The notes: generated by a model not told the origin, from the letters alone. Shown: positions 39,869 to 49,577, numbered from the stretch's first letter. The stretch: DNA of 53,097 bases from Ruminococcus sp. (GCA_017404145.1 JAFRCW010000051.1:1-53097); one strand, 5' to 3'. Program-made: numbers and translations.

Positions 39869-39940
39869 TTCACTCTTATCTCTTCACTCGACACTGCACT
39901 CTGCACTCGACACTGCACTCTGCGCTCTGCACTCTGCACT
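39869..39940. repeat. Degenerate tandem repeat between galK and galT
   Basis: A motif built from CACTCTG and CACTCGA heptamers repeats across about 70 bases. A 19-base unit (TCGACACTGCACTCTGCAC) occurs twice in a row with one change, followed by further CTCTGCA copies. It begins at the 3' end of galK and lies inside the operon, so it would be transcribed. The other bases between the two genes show no structure I can name. Confidence 0.75.
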
Positions 39941-41225
39941 AAACAGTAATTTCCACGCCGCCGACGGGACGGATCCGAAGAATATAGCAGCTGCCCTCGC
40001 CGAAGAGCGCGTCCATCTTTTCTTGATACATCTGTGTTTTGCCGTGCGGCACAAACGCCTGGATCGTTCCCGCGAAGCCGCCGCCGTGAACACGCACCGC
40101 GGCGTTCTCACCCAACACCGACTTACTCACCGCAATGCCGAGCGTGATGCCCTGCTCCAGCGGCTTCTTAGCCGCAAAGAGATTCTGGAGCAAAAACGCA
40201 GAGGACTCAGCGGAAGCGCGGAATTCTTTGAAGAACGCGTCCAGATCCCAGCGATCAAGCGCGTCCGCCTCGCGTTTCGCGCGTTCGTTTTCGGCAAAGA
40301 AGTGCATCGCTCTGAGGATCGCGCGGTCACTGCATATGCCCTTGAGCTTGGGGATCGCCTCATAGAACGCTTCCTTATCCACCTCGCGCAGGACCGTCTT
40401 TCCGAAATACGCGGCGACACTCTTCATCTCAGAGGGCACCGCGACATAGTCGTCGGTCAGATCACTGTGACTGCCTTTTGTATCGGTGATGCACAGGCTG
40501 TAGCCCGCGCGGTCAAAGTCGAAATGATGCTTCTCGACCAGCGGATTCCCGGGGTCGTTGAAGTCGAGATAGACGAAGCCGCCCACCGAACAGACGGTCT
40601 GATCCAGAAGCCCGCTGCCCTTGCCGAAATAGACGTTTTCTGCGTACTGTCCGATCTTGGCGATCTCCACCTCGCCCGCCTTGCAGTCGTTGTAGGCGAT
40701 ATCAATGATAGAGCCGATCAGCGTCTCAAAGGCTGCCGAGGACGAAAGCCCGCTGCCGGAGAGCACATCGGAGACGGAATACGCGTCAAAGCCGCCGATC
40801 TGAGCGCCCATCCCGGAAAACCGTGCCGCGATACCGCGGATCAGCGCCTGTGAGGCGCCGTACTCCTCTTTATGGACCCCAAGGTCGGAGAGATTCACCT
40901 CACACAGAGGATAGCCCTCCGACTGAAAACGGATCACGCCCTCGTCATGGAAGGCAACGACCGCGATCACATCAAGGTTCACCGCCGCCGCCAAAGCGCA
41001 GCCGTGCTGGTGATCGGTATGGTTGCCGCCGATTTCGGAGCGTCCCGGAGCGGAGAACAGACGAATATCCTCTCTGTCGGGGAACACCGCCGCGAACTTT
41101 TCGATCGCATCAATATACCGCTGTCTCTGACTGAACAAAACCTTCTCATCGGCGCCGTAAAGCAGCTTGAAGGCTTCATAATAATCTCTGTTGTTGATTT
41201 TTTCGATCATTTCCCGAGGCTTCAT
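39939..41225 (-). CDS. galK: Galactokinase
   Basis: The 428-residue GHMP kinase has the galactose-binding signature GRSEIGGNHTDHQHG (about 61-75), the ATP loop VLSGSGLSSSAAFE (about 154-167) and the third motif RVHGGGFAGTIQAF near the end. The reaction is ATP-dependent phosphorylation of galactose at C1. It starts at ATG 41225, 10 bases after the YesL gene, and feeds GalT downstream. Confidence 0.95.
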   Translation of the reverse strand: MKPREMIEKINNRDYYEAFKLLYGADEKVLFSQRQRYIDAIEKFAAVFPDREDIRLFSAPGRSEIGGNHTDHQHGCALAAAVNLDVIAVVAFHDEGVIRFQSEGYPLCEVNLSDLGVHKEEYGASQALIRGIAARFSGMGAQIGGFDAYSVSDVLSGSGLSSSAAFETLIGSIIDIAYNDCKAGEVEIAKIGQYAENVYFGKGSGLLDQTVCSVGGFVYLDFNDPGNPLVEKHHFDFDRAGYSLCITDTKGSHSDLTDDYVAVPSEMKSVAAYFGKTVLREVDKEAFYEAIPKLKGICSDRAILRAMHFFAENERAKREADALDRWDLDAFFKEFRASAESSAFLLQNLFAAKKPLEQGITLGIAVSKSVLGENAAVRVHGGGFAGTIQAFVPHGKTQMYQEKMDALFGEGSCYILRIRPVGGVEITV

Positions 41226-41235
41226 TTTACCACCC

Positions 41236-42033
41236 TCACATATCTAATTTTTTCATTTCTTCTAGGATTTCTTTCTCGGTCATATCCGACATTCCCTCTG
41301 CGCCTTCTCCGCTCTCATAATACTCCTTCTCCTCGGGAGATCCGGGCATAATCTTTTTGCCGTCCTCGGTAAGGATGAAATCACCGCAGTCATCCACCAG
41401 CGGCAGAAAACGTGAGAAATCCTTGATCAGCAGACGCGAGGTCAGCATCACGATCGCGCCGAAGCCGAAGAAGAACCAGATAAACGCGTACAGCGGACGA
41501 AAATGCGCATCCGTATAGGTCAGGTACAGCGGAAATACGTGGAAAAACAGGTTGACAAGCAGCCACCACGGCTTATGAAAAGCAAAGTACAGTCCGAATC
41601 GGATGAGATTCGGCAGCGTGTTCTCAAACGCCGCCATTGTGGGAAACAAATAGATCAGGATGACGACCAACGCCAGTCCCAGCGCGTAGACGCCGTACTG
41701 GAGATAGTTGATAAAGCCCTCCGCCTGAGAACAGATCTTGATATTAAAATAGCCGGCGACCATCAACACGGCAAAAATCACCCACGCGATCGTCGCCTGC
41801 TTGAAATTCGTCTTGAAACCGATCCAGAACTGTTTGAAGGGGTTAACAACGCCGTTGCCGCGAAGTGTCTTGAGCATCACATGATAGAGACCGGCGTAAG
41901 ATGCTCCGATGGTAACGACAGGAATACTGAACAGCACGAACATCAGATTCGCGCCGATGATGATGCCGATCTTGGTCATTATCCTGCCGAACACGCTGTC
42001 GTTGGAAAAAAACGAATTGATCGCGTCACGCAT
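41236..42033 (-). CDS. YesL-family membrane protein
   Basis: The frame is open to 42219, but ATG 42033 (or 42036) directly follows a GGGGAGGG ribosome site and gives a 265-residue YesL protein. It opens MRDAINSFFSNDSVFGRIMTK, has spans at about 23-45, 80-100, 112-135, 155-175 and 180-200, and ends in a charged tail (MTEKEILEEMKKLDM). YesL proteins are common beside sugar-binding-protein transporters in Firmicutes; their role is undefined. The start overlaps the end of the binding-protein-like gene by 8 bases. Confidence 0.85.
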   Translation of the reverse strand: MRDAINSFFSNDSVFGRIMTKIGIIIGANLMFVLFSIPVVTIGASYAGLYHVMLKTLRGNGVVNPFKQFWIGFKTNFKQATIAWVIFAVLMVAGYFNIKICSQAEGFINYLQYGVYALGLALVVILIYLFPTMAAFENTLPNLIRFGLYFAFHKPWWLLVNLFFHVFPLYLTYTDAHFRPLYAFIWFFFGFGAIVMLTSRLLIKDFSRFLPLVDDCGDFILTEDGKKIMPGSPEEKEYYESGEGAEGMSDMTEKEILEEMKKLDM

Positions 42034-42724
42034 CATTAACCCTCCCCAGAACATAATCAATAAAGAACTCTGCCTCTTCGAGGTTTTTACTCTGCGCGCC
42101 GATCCCGATCGCGCAGGAGTCGAGGTACATATGATATTCCGATACCAGAATGCTGTCGGAGATATCGATACCGACGGGGATCGGACCGTCGTGTTCACCA
42201 TCGTCTTCGGGAGGTTCATAATAGATAAAGCGGTCGCCGTATTTCGCTTTGATCGAAGCGGCGCGCTCGTCGTTTAAATCCAGCAGGCGGCCGCTCTGTC
42301 CAAGCGCCGCGAGAGAATCGCTCTCCATCGTAATACCGTCGAGCTCCCCCGCATCAGCCAGCGCAATAAAGGCGTTATAATAGGCGTTGCCTTTCGCCTG
42401 ATTCTGTAAATAGTCAAAATAGGAAACGGCGTTAAACTCCACCTTTTTCTCTGTCAGGTCGTAACCTGCTGTTTCGGTGAAGTCCTTCCACAGATCGGAG
42501 CCTGTGCCGACGTCCGCGGTCGTATTCGCAAAGGTCAGCGAAAGCCAGTTATCCGGAATGTTGGTAGTGATCCTGACGATCATAAAGGCGCCGAACGCCA
42601 GAACAAACACGACGGCGACAATCGGAATCCAGAAGTAGGTCCAGATATACTGCACCGCTTCCTTAAAGCTCATTTCCTTGATTTTCTGTTTTTCTTCGGC
42701 AAGATTCAGCTTATTGGGATTCAC
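42026..42724 (-). CDS. Membrane-anchored protein resembling the C-terminal lobe of a sugar-binding protein
   Basis: The 232-residue protein has a cytoplasmic N-terminus (LNLAEEKQKIKEMSFKEAVQYI), one span (about 30-52) and about 180 extracytoplasmic residues. These contain phrases familiar from family 1 solute-binding proteins: ADAGELDGITMESDSLAALGQSGRLLDLND and SKNLEEAEFFIDYVLGR. It is much shorter than a full binding protein (about 400) and lacks a lipobox. It may interact with the YesL protein encoded next to it (8-base overlap). Confidence 0.65.
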   Translation of the reverse strand: MNPNKLNLAEEKQKIKEMSFKEAVQYIWTYFWIPIVAVVFVLAFGAFMIVRITTNIPDNWLSLTFANTTADVGTGSDLWKDFTETAGYDLTEKKVEFNAVSYFDYLQNQAKGNAYYNAFIALADAGELDGITMESDSLAALGQSGRLLDLNDERAASIKAKYGDRFIYYEPPEDDGEHDGPIPVGIDISDSILVSEYHMYLDSCAIGIGAQSKNLEEAEFFIDYVLGRVNDA

Positions 42725-42748
42725 TCTCCTGCCTCCTTTGATAAAAAA

Positions 42749-44938
42749 CTATTTGATTTGGATGATATCCACCTGCATACAGGGATAGTCGCCCGTCAGC
42801 TGCGGGAAGGTATATCCCGCGCTCATTAAGGACGATCCCAGACACTCGAACTCGCCGTTGACGGAATAGACCGCCTGATCGTCCAGACCTTTCAGTCTGA
42901 CATGAACGGGAGCGGAATTCGCAAGAGGGTTGGTCACCACAATGTTGAGCAGACTGCGGCTTTTGTCCTCGCTGACAAACTGCCACGCGACATAGTGTCT
43001 GCTGTCAACGGAGGTGCTCAGGCGATAGTGCAGCCCTCCGTGAACGATCGGCTCGATCTCCTTGAACCGCTTGACCTGTTCCTTCATCTCCTCAAGCTCT
43101 TCCGGTGAGAGCTTATCGAGATCCAGCTCATAACCGAAGGTGCCGGACATCGCGACGATCCCGCGGGTTGACAAAGGCGTCAGCCGTCCGGTCTGATGGT
43201 TCGGCGAAGCGGAAACGTGAGCGCCGACAGCCGACATCGGATAACCGAACGAGGTGCCGTACTGGATGGCAAGACGCGAGATCGGGTCGGTATTATCGGA
43301 ACACCAGATCTGCGGAGAATACGCGAGCATTCCCGCGTCAAAGCGTCCGCCGCCTCCCGCGCAGCCTTCAAACAGCACCTGCGGGAACTCCCTGGTCAGG
43401 TGATCGTAGAGCCGGTACAGATTCAGATAATAGCGGTGCGACACCTCTCCCTGTCTGGAGGACGGCAGCGCGCGGGAATAAACGTCCGCCATCGAACGGT
43501 TGAAGTCCCACTTGATATAGGTAATATTGTACTGCGAAAGCAGATAAGAAATCGTTGTGTAAAGATACTTATAGACGTCCTCACGAGAGAGATCCAGCAC
43601 CAGCTGGTTTCTGCTCATCATCGGCGCGCGGTTCGGCGCCGAAAGCGCCCAGTCGGGATGCGCGCGGAAGAGATCCGAGTCCTCGTTGACCATCTCGGGC
43701 TCGATCCATAAGCCGAACTCCAGTCCCAAAGCGTTGACCTTTTCGATCAGACCGTCAAGACCGTGCGGAAGCTTCTTCAGATCCGGCACCCAGTCGCCGA
43801 GGCCCGCATTGTCGTCGTTGCGGTTCTTGAACCAGCCGTCGTCCATGACAAACAGCTCCACGCCGAGCTTCTTCGCTTTTTCGGCGATGGAGAGCAGCTT
43901 CTTTTCGTTCAGATCGAAGTAGGTCGCCTCCCAGTTGTTGATCAGCACGGGACGGTGAGAGAGCTTGAACTTTCCTCTGACAACATTGTTGCGGATCGCA
44001 CGGTGATAACGGTGCGAAAGCTCGGTAAGACCGTTGGCGCAGGTCAGGATCACCTCAGGCGTATAAAAAGACGTTCCCGCCGAAAGCTCCCAGCGAAACC
44101 GGTCGTCGGAAATACCCATCACCGCGCGGGTGGAATCAAACTGATCCAGCTCGACCTCGATCTTGTGGTTGCCGGAATACATCAGCATCAGACCGTAGGA
44201 CAGCCCCGAATCCTCATTTGCCGCGTGATCGCACAAAATGATAAAGGGGTTATGCTGATGGCTCGACATTCCTCTGCCGGAGGAAAGCGTGTGGATCCCG
44301 TGGAAAAGCGGTACGCGCTCCGCCTGGCGCTCCATACAGTGGCGTCCGTAAAAATGGACCATATCCCACTTGCCGAACGGCAGCTCCAGACAGATGGACG
44401 ACGCCTTTCTCAGCCAGACGATCTCGGTGCCCGCGTTGATGATCTCTGTCGCGCGGGTGATGATATCCAGTTCCTCAAAGACGCCGTAATAGAGCTTGAC
44501 CGCGATATTGGCGGCGCTGTCGATCAGGCTGAGGATCAGGGTCTGGACCCTGTCGCCGTTGTCATAAACCGAGGGCAGCCCGGGGATCTCATACTTACTG
44601 TTTTTTATCTCGTATCCGGTAAAATGGAATTCCGCACAGCGTGAGCCGTCGGAACACGACGCGCGGATGCTTGTCACTCTGAAATCGCCTACGCCGAAAG
44701 AGGTATACTCCTGAGCGAAAGAGTCCAGTGAAAACGCGCGGTCGTGACGCATATCATAGGGGTTGCCCGAGAAGCCGTGGTCATAGATACGATACGGATA
44801 AGACATATCGTTCTGTCCAACTCTCGGACCGTAATACAAATGATGCAGAAAGCCGAGCATATCCACCTGCATCTGATAACAAGTATGATCTGTTTCTAAA
44901 ATAAACTGTTTTGTCTCCTCGTTATAGCGAATACTCAT
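42749..44938 (-). CDS. GH36-family alpha-galactosidase
   Basis: The 729-residue length is typical of tetrameric bacterial GH36 enzymes. The catalytic nucleophile lies in YIKWDFNRSM (Asp478) and the acid/base in IWCSDNTDPISR (Asp548). The preceding DDGWFKNRNDDNAGLGDW and LEFGLWIEPEMVNEDSDL blocks are also standard. No signal peptide is present, so it hydrolyses imported raffinose, stachyose or melibiose in the cytosol, giving galactose and sucrose or glucose. It lies 11 bases after the AraC gene and heads the catabolic genes. Confidence 0.95.
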   Translation of the reverse strand: MSIRYNEETKQFILETDHTCYQMQVDMLGFLHHLYYGPRVGQNDMSYPYRIYDHGFSGNPYDMRHDRAFSLDSFAQEYTSFGVGDFRVTSIRASCSDGSRCAEFHFTGYEIKNSKYEIPGLPSVYDNGDRVQTLILSLIDSAANIAVKLYYGVFEELDIITRATEIINAGTEIVWLRKASSICLELPFGKWDMVHFYGRHCMERQAERVPLFHGIHTLSSGRGMSSHQHNPFIILCDHAANEDSGLSYGLMLMYSGNHKIEVELDQFDSTRAVMGISDDRFRWELSAGTSFYTPEVILTCANGLTELSHRYHRAIRNNVVRGKFKLSHRPVLINNWEATYFDLNEKKLLSIAEKAKKLGVELFVMDDGWFKNRNDDNAGLGDWVPDLKKLPHGLDGLIEKVNALGLEFGLWIEPEMVNEDSDLFRAHPDWALSAPNRAPMMSRNQLVLDLSREDVYKYLYTTISYLLSQYNITYIKWDFNRSMADVYSRALPSSRQGEVSHRYYLNLYRLYDHLTREFPQVLFEGCAGGGGRFDAGMLAYSPQIWCSDNTDPISRLAIQYGTSFGYPMSAVGAHVSASPNHQTGRLTPLSTRGIVAMSGTFGYELDLDKLSPEELEEMKEQVKRFKEIEPIVHGGLHYRLSTSVDSRHYVAWQFVSEDKSRSLLNIVVTNPLANSAPVHVRLKGLDDQAVYSVNGEFECLGSSLMSAGYTFPQLTGDYPCMQVDIIQIK

Positions 44939-44949
44939 AGGCGTCTCCT

Positions 44950-45861
44950 TTAGGTTTCATGATCCGTATTAAATATCTTCTGCAAAGGGCTGATTTCACT
45001 CTTATGCTGTTCTCTGTAGGTTCTGGGACTTACGCCATAAAAGCTCTTGAAGGTTTTGGAGAATGTCAGAGGATTGTCATAGCCGATCTGACGGGAAATC
45101 TCCTGAATCGGATTCTCGGTCTCCTCGAGCAGCTTGCATGCGCGGCTTAATTTACACTGCATCAAATACTCCTGCGGAGATACTCCCATCTTCGCCTTGA
45201 AGATATTGGTCAGGTAGCTGCGGTGGATGCCGATGATGCGCGCTACGTCGCTCACTCTCGCGGTAGCGTAATTCTCGCGGATAAAGTCAGCGGCGTATTT
45301 GACGTACTGTTCGGCGGGGTAATCGTGCGTCCTTTTGATATTCTGATTACCCTTATAGTTCGACTCAATCGCATAGGTAATATACGCAAAGAGCAGACCG
45401 GTACGGTGTATCACATTTGCGGGAGACACCTCGGGAACATCCAGTACCTGCGCTACCAGCGAATAAAACTGCTGGGGATCCACGTGGCAGTCCAGTACGT
45501 TGACGCCTTTAACAAAGCCGGCTTCCTCCAGGCACTGCTGCGCCTGATGACCGTCAAACGTCATCCAGCAGTAGACCCACGGATCCTTGCCGTCGGCGCG
45601 GTACCATGTATCTTCTCCCGGCTTGGTCACAAATATCTGACCGAAATGCAGTTCTCTCTCAACGCCGTTGACGCTGAGGACTCCTTTTCCCTCGAGAACC
45701 ACATGCATATGATATCCGCTGCGATCATCTGCTTGAAAATAATAATCGGGAAGACAGTGCTCCACGCCGCACAGCATCAGATACAGATCGTCGGTGAAAC
45801 GCCGCTGATAAACCAGACAGCGGATTTTAGGGGTTTCGAAATATTTGCTTTCTTCGCTCAT
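44950..45861 (-). CDS. AraC-family transcriptional regulator
   Basis: The 303-residue protein has an N-terminal cupin-like sugar-sensing domain (about 20-150: HMHVVLEGKGVLSVNGVERELHFGQIFVTKPGE). A C-terminal AraC double helix-turn-helix follows (about 190-290: NYATARVSDVARIIGIHRSYLTNIFKAKMGVSPQEYL, then IQEISRQIGYDNPLTFSKTFKSFYGVSPRTYRE). This is the layout of RafR/MsmR-type activators of alpha-galactoside operons. It would activate the catabolic genes and the ABC importer. It lies between them, transcribed in the same direction. Confidence 0.92.
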   Translation of the reverse strand: MSEESKYFETPKIRCLVYQRRFTDDLYLMLCGVEHCLPDYYFQADDRSGYHMHVVLEGKGVLSVNGVERELHFGQIFVTKPGEDTWYRADGKDPWVYCWMTFDGHQAQQCLEEAGFVKGVNVLDCHVDPQQFYSLVAQVLDVPEVSPANVIHRTGLLFAYITYAIESNYKGNQNIKRTHDYPAEQYVKYAADFIRENYATARVSDVARIIGIHRSYLTNIFKAKMGVSPQEYLMQCKLSRACKLLEETENPIQEISRQIGYDNPLTFSKTFKSFYGVSPRTYREQHKSEISPLQKIFNTDHET

Positions 45862-45951
45862 AGCATCACCAAAAAGTTAAGCTCTTATGAAAACCGGAAG
45901 GATGCGCGAAGCGGCTTTCATAATGGTTTAATAATCTGTCATAAAAGAAGC

Positions 45952-45979
45952 CGGAGGTATTACCGGTGTAATACCTCCG
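45952..45979. terminator. Hairpin between the ABC importer and araC
   Basis: CGGAGGTATTA (45952-45962) pairs perfectly with TAATACCTCCG (45969-45979) around a six-base loop. On the minus strand it is followed by GCTTCTTTTATG, a fair terminator tail. It would end or attenuate the importer transcript before the AraC gene. Confidence 0.65.
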
Positions 45980-46026
45980 ACAACTTGTTGGTGTTTCAAG
46001 ATCTTTCGCCCAAAGGCAATTGATAC

Positions 46027-46869
46027 TTAAAGTTTGCCGCCCGAGGTAGCTATACCCTCTACAAATTGCTTTTGGAAAATAACATAAATCACAACCATCG
46101 GTACAACTGCCAGAACAGCCGCGGCCATCATGGTGGGATAGTTACTGGAGAACTGTCCCTGCATCTTCGCGAGACCGGCGGAAAGAGTGGTGGTTTCCGC
46201 TCTGGTACAAACGATCATCGGCCACATCAGATCCTTGAACGCGAACAGCGCCGTGAAGATACCCAGAGATACCATCGAGGAGCGTGTCAGCGGCATCATG
46301 ATCCTTAAAAATCTCTGACCGATATTACAGCCGTCGATATCCGCCGCTTCCTCCAGATCTTTCGGAAGACCTTCGTAACCCGTCTTTAACAGATAGGTAC
46401 CGAAAGCGGTGACGATACCGGGGAACACAAGTCCCGTTACCGTGTTGAGGATGCCGAGCTTAGATACCATCAAATACTGAGGAATGATGAATATCTGGGC
46501 GGGGATCATCATCTGAACAAGAACCAAAGCAAAGAAGAAGTTCTTTCCCGGGAACTTCAGTCTGCCGAACGCGTAGCCCGCCATGGTAGCGGTCAAGCAT
46601 GCGCAGATAACTCTGAAGAGAATCATCAAAAGGGTGTTCTTGTAGAGATAGAGGAAGTTATAGCTCTGCCAAACCTCCGCAAAATTCTCCCAGTGCCAGC
46701 CATGGGCGGGGAAAATATAGAACGGATCAACGGAGATCGCCTCCTGGTTGGTCTTCAGAGCGGTTAAGATCATCCATACAAAGGGAACCAACATGATGAA
46801 GGCAAAGATGATCAGGATGACATACATAATGATTTTGCTTGCGATATTTCTTGCGCGAGCACTAGCCAT
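46027..46869 (-). CDS. Carbohydrate ABC transporter permease, MalG/UgpE type
   Basis: The 280-residue protein has six spans. The inner-membrane EAA loop reads EAADIDGCNIGQRFLRIMMPLTR (about 183-205), which contacts the ATPase. The start MASARARNIASKIIMYVILIIFAFIMLVPFVWMI is typical of the MalG type. It forms the channel with the permease encoded 18 bases upstream and uses a shared ATPase, probably the MsmK at 49945. Confidence 0.93.
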   Translation of the reverse strand: MASARARNIASKIIMYVILIIFAFIMLVPFVWMILTALKTNQEAISVDPFYIFPAHGWHWENFAEVWQSYNFLYLYKNTLLMILFRVICACLTATMAGYAFGRLKFPGKNFFFALVLVQMMIPAQIFIIPQYLMVSKLGILNTVTGLVFPGIVTAFGTYLLKTGYEGLPKDLEEAADIDGCNIGQRFLRIMMPLTRSSMVSLGIFTALFAFKDLMWPMIVCTRAETTTLSAGLAKMQGQFSSNYPTMMAAAVLAVVPMVVIYVIFQKQFVEGIATSGGKL

Positions 46870-46887
46870 AAACCTGTTCCCCCTTTC

Positions 46888-47790
46888 TTACGGATGATAT
46901 ACCAGTTTCTTCTCTGCTCTCTGCAGAATGAAGGTAACCAGCATAATAAAGATAACGAGTACCACAACGATCGTCGCGCCGTAGCCCTTGTTGCCGTTGG
47001 TGAAGGCGTAGGTGTAGAACAGGTACACGATCGACTGGGTATTCTGCAACGCAAGGTTGGTCTTGTCCATAACCATGAACATCAGATCGAAGATCGTCAG
47101 AGCGCCGATGATACGGGTCTGAACAATGAAGAATGTCGTCGGAGAAAGCAGCGGTACGGTAATATGGAAGAACTGCCGGATTCCGGTAGCGCCGTCGATC
47201 TCGGCGGCTTCGTAGTAGTCTCCGGGAATTTCCTGCAGACCTGAGATAAACAGGACCATATTATAACCGATGATCGACCATACGCCGATGATACCGATGG
47301 AAATCCACGCGATATTCGGATCGGAGATCCACGCGACATTGGTGCCGAATGTATTATTGATAAGACCGAACTGCTGATTGTAGAGCCATTTCCAAACCAT
47401 GGCGACCGCAGCGGGGGCACAGACCATGGGCAGGAAGAATATCGTTCTGAAAAGGGAAGTACCCTTGAGCTTCTTGTTCAAAAATACTGCCAGAACCAGT
47501 GCGATAACAACACCAAAAGGAACTTCAATCAGCGCGTATTTAATGGTATTCCAAAGCGAATGCCATGTCTCGGAGTTCGAAAGAACGGTAGCGTAGTTCG
47601 CGAACCCGATGAAAATATTTCCCTTACCGAAATCTCCCGTCTTGCAGAACGACTGCCACAGGGTATCGATAGCGGGATAGAAGTTTAAGACAATCAGACC
47701 GATCATCGTGGGAGCGATAAAGCAATATGCCCATATCATCTCACGCTTCTGAGCCTGCGTTCTCTTTTTCTTCAGCGCCTTTTCTTTCAT
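46888..47790 (-). CDS. Carbohydrate ABC transporter permease, MalF/UgpA type
   Basis: The start is ATG 47790, preceded by a strong AAGGAGGGG ribosome site; the 15 codons before it are untranslated. The 300-residue product has a Lys/Arg-rich N-terminus, six spans and the EAA motif YEAAEIDGATGIRQFFHITVPLL. It is the partner of the MalG-type permease downstream and follows the binding-protein gene by about 90 bases. Confidence 0.93.
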   Translation of the reverse strand: MKEKALKKKRTQAQKREMIWAYCFIAPTMIGLIVLNFYPAIDTLWQSFCKTGDFGKGNIFIGFANYATVLSNSETWHSLWNTIKYALIEVPFGVVIALVLAVFLNKKLKGTSLFRTIFFLPMVCAPAAVAMVWKWLYNQQFGLINNTFGTNVAWISDPNIAWISIGIIGVWSIIGYNMVLFISGLQEIPGDYYEAAEIDGATGIRQFFHITVPLLSPTTFFIVQTRIIGALTIFDLMFMVMDKTNLALQNTQSIVYLFYTYAFTNGNKGYGATIVVVLVIFIMLVTFILQRAEKKLVYHP

Positions 47791-47883
47791 AAGTCCCCTC
47801 CTTTTCATTTTATTTTGCGGCGGACCGGACCACAACGCCCGGCCCGCCTTGATTCAAAAATGTTAAAATGAGAAACAGGAAAA

Positions 47884-49227
47884 TTATTCAGCCGCAATAG
47901 CGTCTTCGATGATCTTCTGCGCATTGTCGCACGCAGTCGCCATCAGAGCAGCATCCTCGGGATTCTGCCACGGATCGAGGAATGCGCCTGCCTGCTGGAG
48001 AGCATCCTCCCAAACGGTGGTGTTTCTGGTGTAGGGACGGAAGTAGAGGCTGTAGTCCTCTGCCTCGAGGAACGGAGCGACGTCCATACCTTCAAACGCG
48101 CTTGTGAACGCTTCGGAAACGCCCTTCATACCGCCCATGGTAACGCCGAGCTCGGACTGCTTGGTCTGGCCTTCTTCAGAGCAGAAGTACTTGATCAGGC
48201 TGAAGCAGGAGTCGGGATCGGAAACAGCCGCGGAAGCAGCCCAGCCGAGGCCGTTGTAAGCGGACCAGCGCTCTTCCTTCTCGCAGGTGCCGTTGCCGTT
48301 GAGGTCAGCGTAGGGAAGCAGCTCCCAAGCATAGTCAGCGTGATTCTCGGCGGTGTAGAAGGAGTTGATCATCCAGGAGCCCTGTGTGATCATACCGACC
48401 TTGCCGGACATGAACAGAGAGTCGGTGCCGGTCTCGGCAACAACAGACTGGGGAGCGCCGACGGTGAGGAGCTTACGCATCATTTCCATACCTGCCTTAG
48501 CCTCGTCGGAGCCGATGGTGGTGCCCTTGTGATCGTCGGTGATGACCTGACCGCCGTAGCAGTATACGAGGTTGTACCAGCCGTCCTGGTTGTTGGATGT
48601 GTTCATCGCCATACCGTAGACGTCGCCGTTAGAGCCTTCGGTGATCTTCTTAGCAGCTTCATACATATCGTCCCAAGTCCATTTATCGGTGGGATACTCA
48701 ACGCCGTACTGATCAAAGATCGCCTTGTTGTAGAGCAGCGCGATGGTGTCATGATCCTTCGGGAGAGCATAGATCTTGCCGTCGGAACGGGTATACAGAT
48801 CCTTGACGCCCTCATAGTACACGCTCATATCAACATTCTCTTTGCTGATATAATCGGTGAGATCCAGAAGAATGTCGTTCTCCATGTACATCTGGACGGT
48901 GTTAGAATGCATCCAGAACACGTCGGGCATGGTGCCGCCGGAAGCGCCCGCCTCTAAGAGGGTCCAATAGTTGTCCCAGTCAACAACTTCAACGTTGACC
49001 TTGATGCCGGAAGTCTCGGTCCACGCGTCAGCGATTTCCTGAATGCCCTTCTGCTGGTTAGCGTCCCAGATGTTAACTGTGATCGCATCGGTCTTTGCGC
49101 CGCCGGAGCCGGAATCACCGGAGCCGGAATCACCGGAGCCGCTGCTACCGGAGCCGGAGCCGGAGCAGGCAACCATCAATGACGCAACCAAAAGGACTGC
49201 GAGTAATAAAGCAATAATTTTTTTCAT
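47884..49227 (-). CDS. Sugar-binding lipoprotein of the ABC importer
   Basis: The 447-residue product has a lipoprotein signal: MKKIIALLLAVLLVASLMVAC, with lipobox LMVAC and Cys21. A flexible linker of repeated SGSGDS follows, then a family 1 extracellular binding fold (TVNIWDANQQKGIQEIADAWTETSGIKVNVEVVDW, GTMPDVFWMHSN, GKVGMITQGSWMI). It would capture oligosaccharides at the cell surface for the two permeases. Its gene leads the importer operon, with AGGAGGAAA before the ATG. Confidence 0.93.
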   Translation of the reverse strand: MKKIIALLLAVLLVASLMVACSGSGSGSSGSGDSGSGDSGSGGAKTDAITVNIWDANQQKGIQEIADAWTETSGIKVNVEVVDWDNYWTLLEAGASGGTMPDVFWMHSNTVQMYMENDILLDLTDYISKENVDMSVYYEGVKDLYTRSDGKIYALPKDHDTIALLYNKAIFDQYGVEYPTDKWTWDDMYEAAKKITEGSNGDVYGMAMNTSNNQDGWYNLVYCYGGQVITDDHKGTTIGSDEAKAGMEMMRKLLTVGAPQSVVAETGTDSLFMSGKVGMITQGSWMINSFYTAENHADYAWELLPYADLNGNGTCEKEERWSAYNGLGWAASAAVSDPDSCFSLIKYFCSEEGQTKQSELGVTMGGMKGVSEAFTSAFEGMDVAPFLEAEDYSLYFRPYTRNTTVWEDALQQAGAFLDPWQNPEDAALMATACDNAQKIIEDAIAAE

Positions 49228-49426
49228 GTCTTTCCTCCTGAAAAGTATTTGTTGTTTTGCACAAAGACCGCCGTCTTATATGCCCTTACATTGTCATTGT
49301 ACTCCCCGACACAACATTTTACTATAGTCGAATGTTACCGAAACATAGATTAATGTTGAAAATCTAACGTATTATTCTGTTTTCGCATTATAAAATGTGT
49401 TCCGAGCGTCAGAAAATTATAGACAT

Positions 49427-49455
49427 ATTATACATTATATTTACACATTATTCAA
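49427..49455 (-). promoter_or_regulatory. Probable promoter of the sugar importer operon
   Basis: On the minus strand TTGAAT (49455-49450) and a perfect TATAAT (49432-49427) are 17 bases apart. The leader before the binding-protein ATG (49227) would be about 190 bases. A weaker TATAAT-like box lies further downstream near 49390. Confidence 0.65.
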
Positions 49456-49577
49456 GAAAATATAATATTTTGACCGTGAAAAACAACCGTCAAAATGCAC
49501 AAATTATTGACGATAATCTATCGGATCTGTCAAACACCCCTCGATCAAATTTCTCAAAAATCCAGTGTTAAAGCCAA

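Noticed and set aside
39869..39940. CRISPR array
   Set aside because: The units are short, contiguous and degenerate, without unique spacers or cas genes.
43763..44644. Plus-strand frame of 293 codons
   Set aside because: It is antisense to the GH36 alpha-galactosidase and shows no recognisable protein motif.
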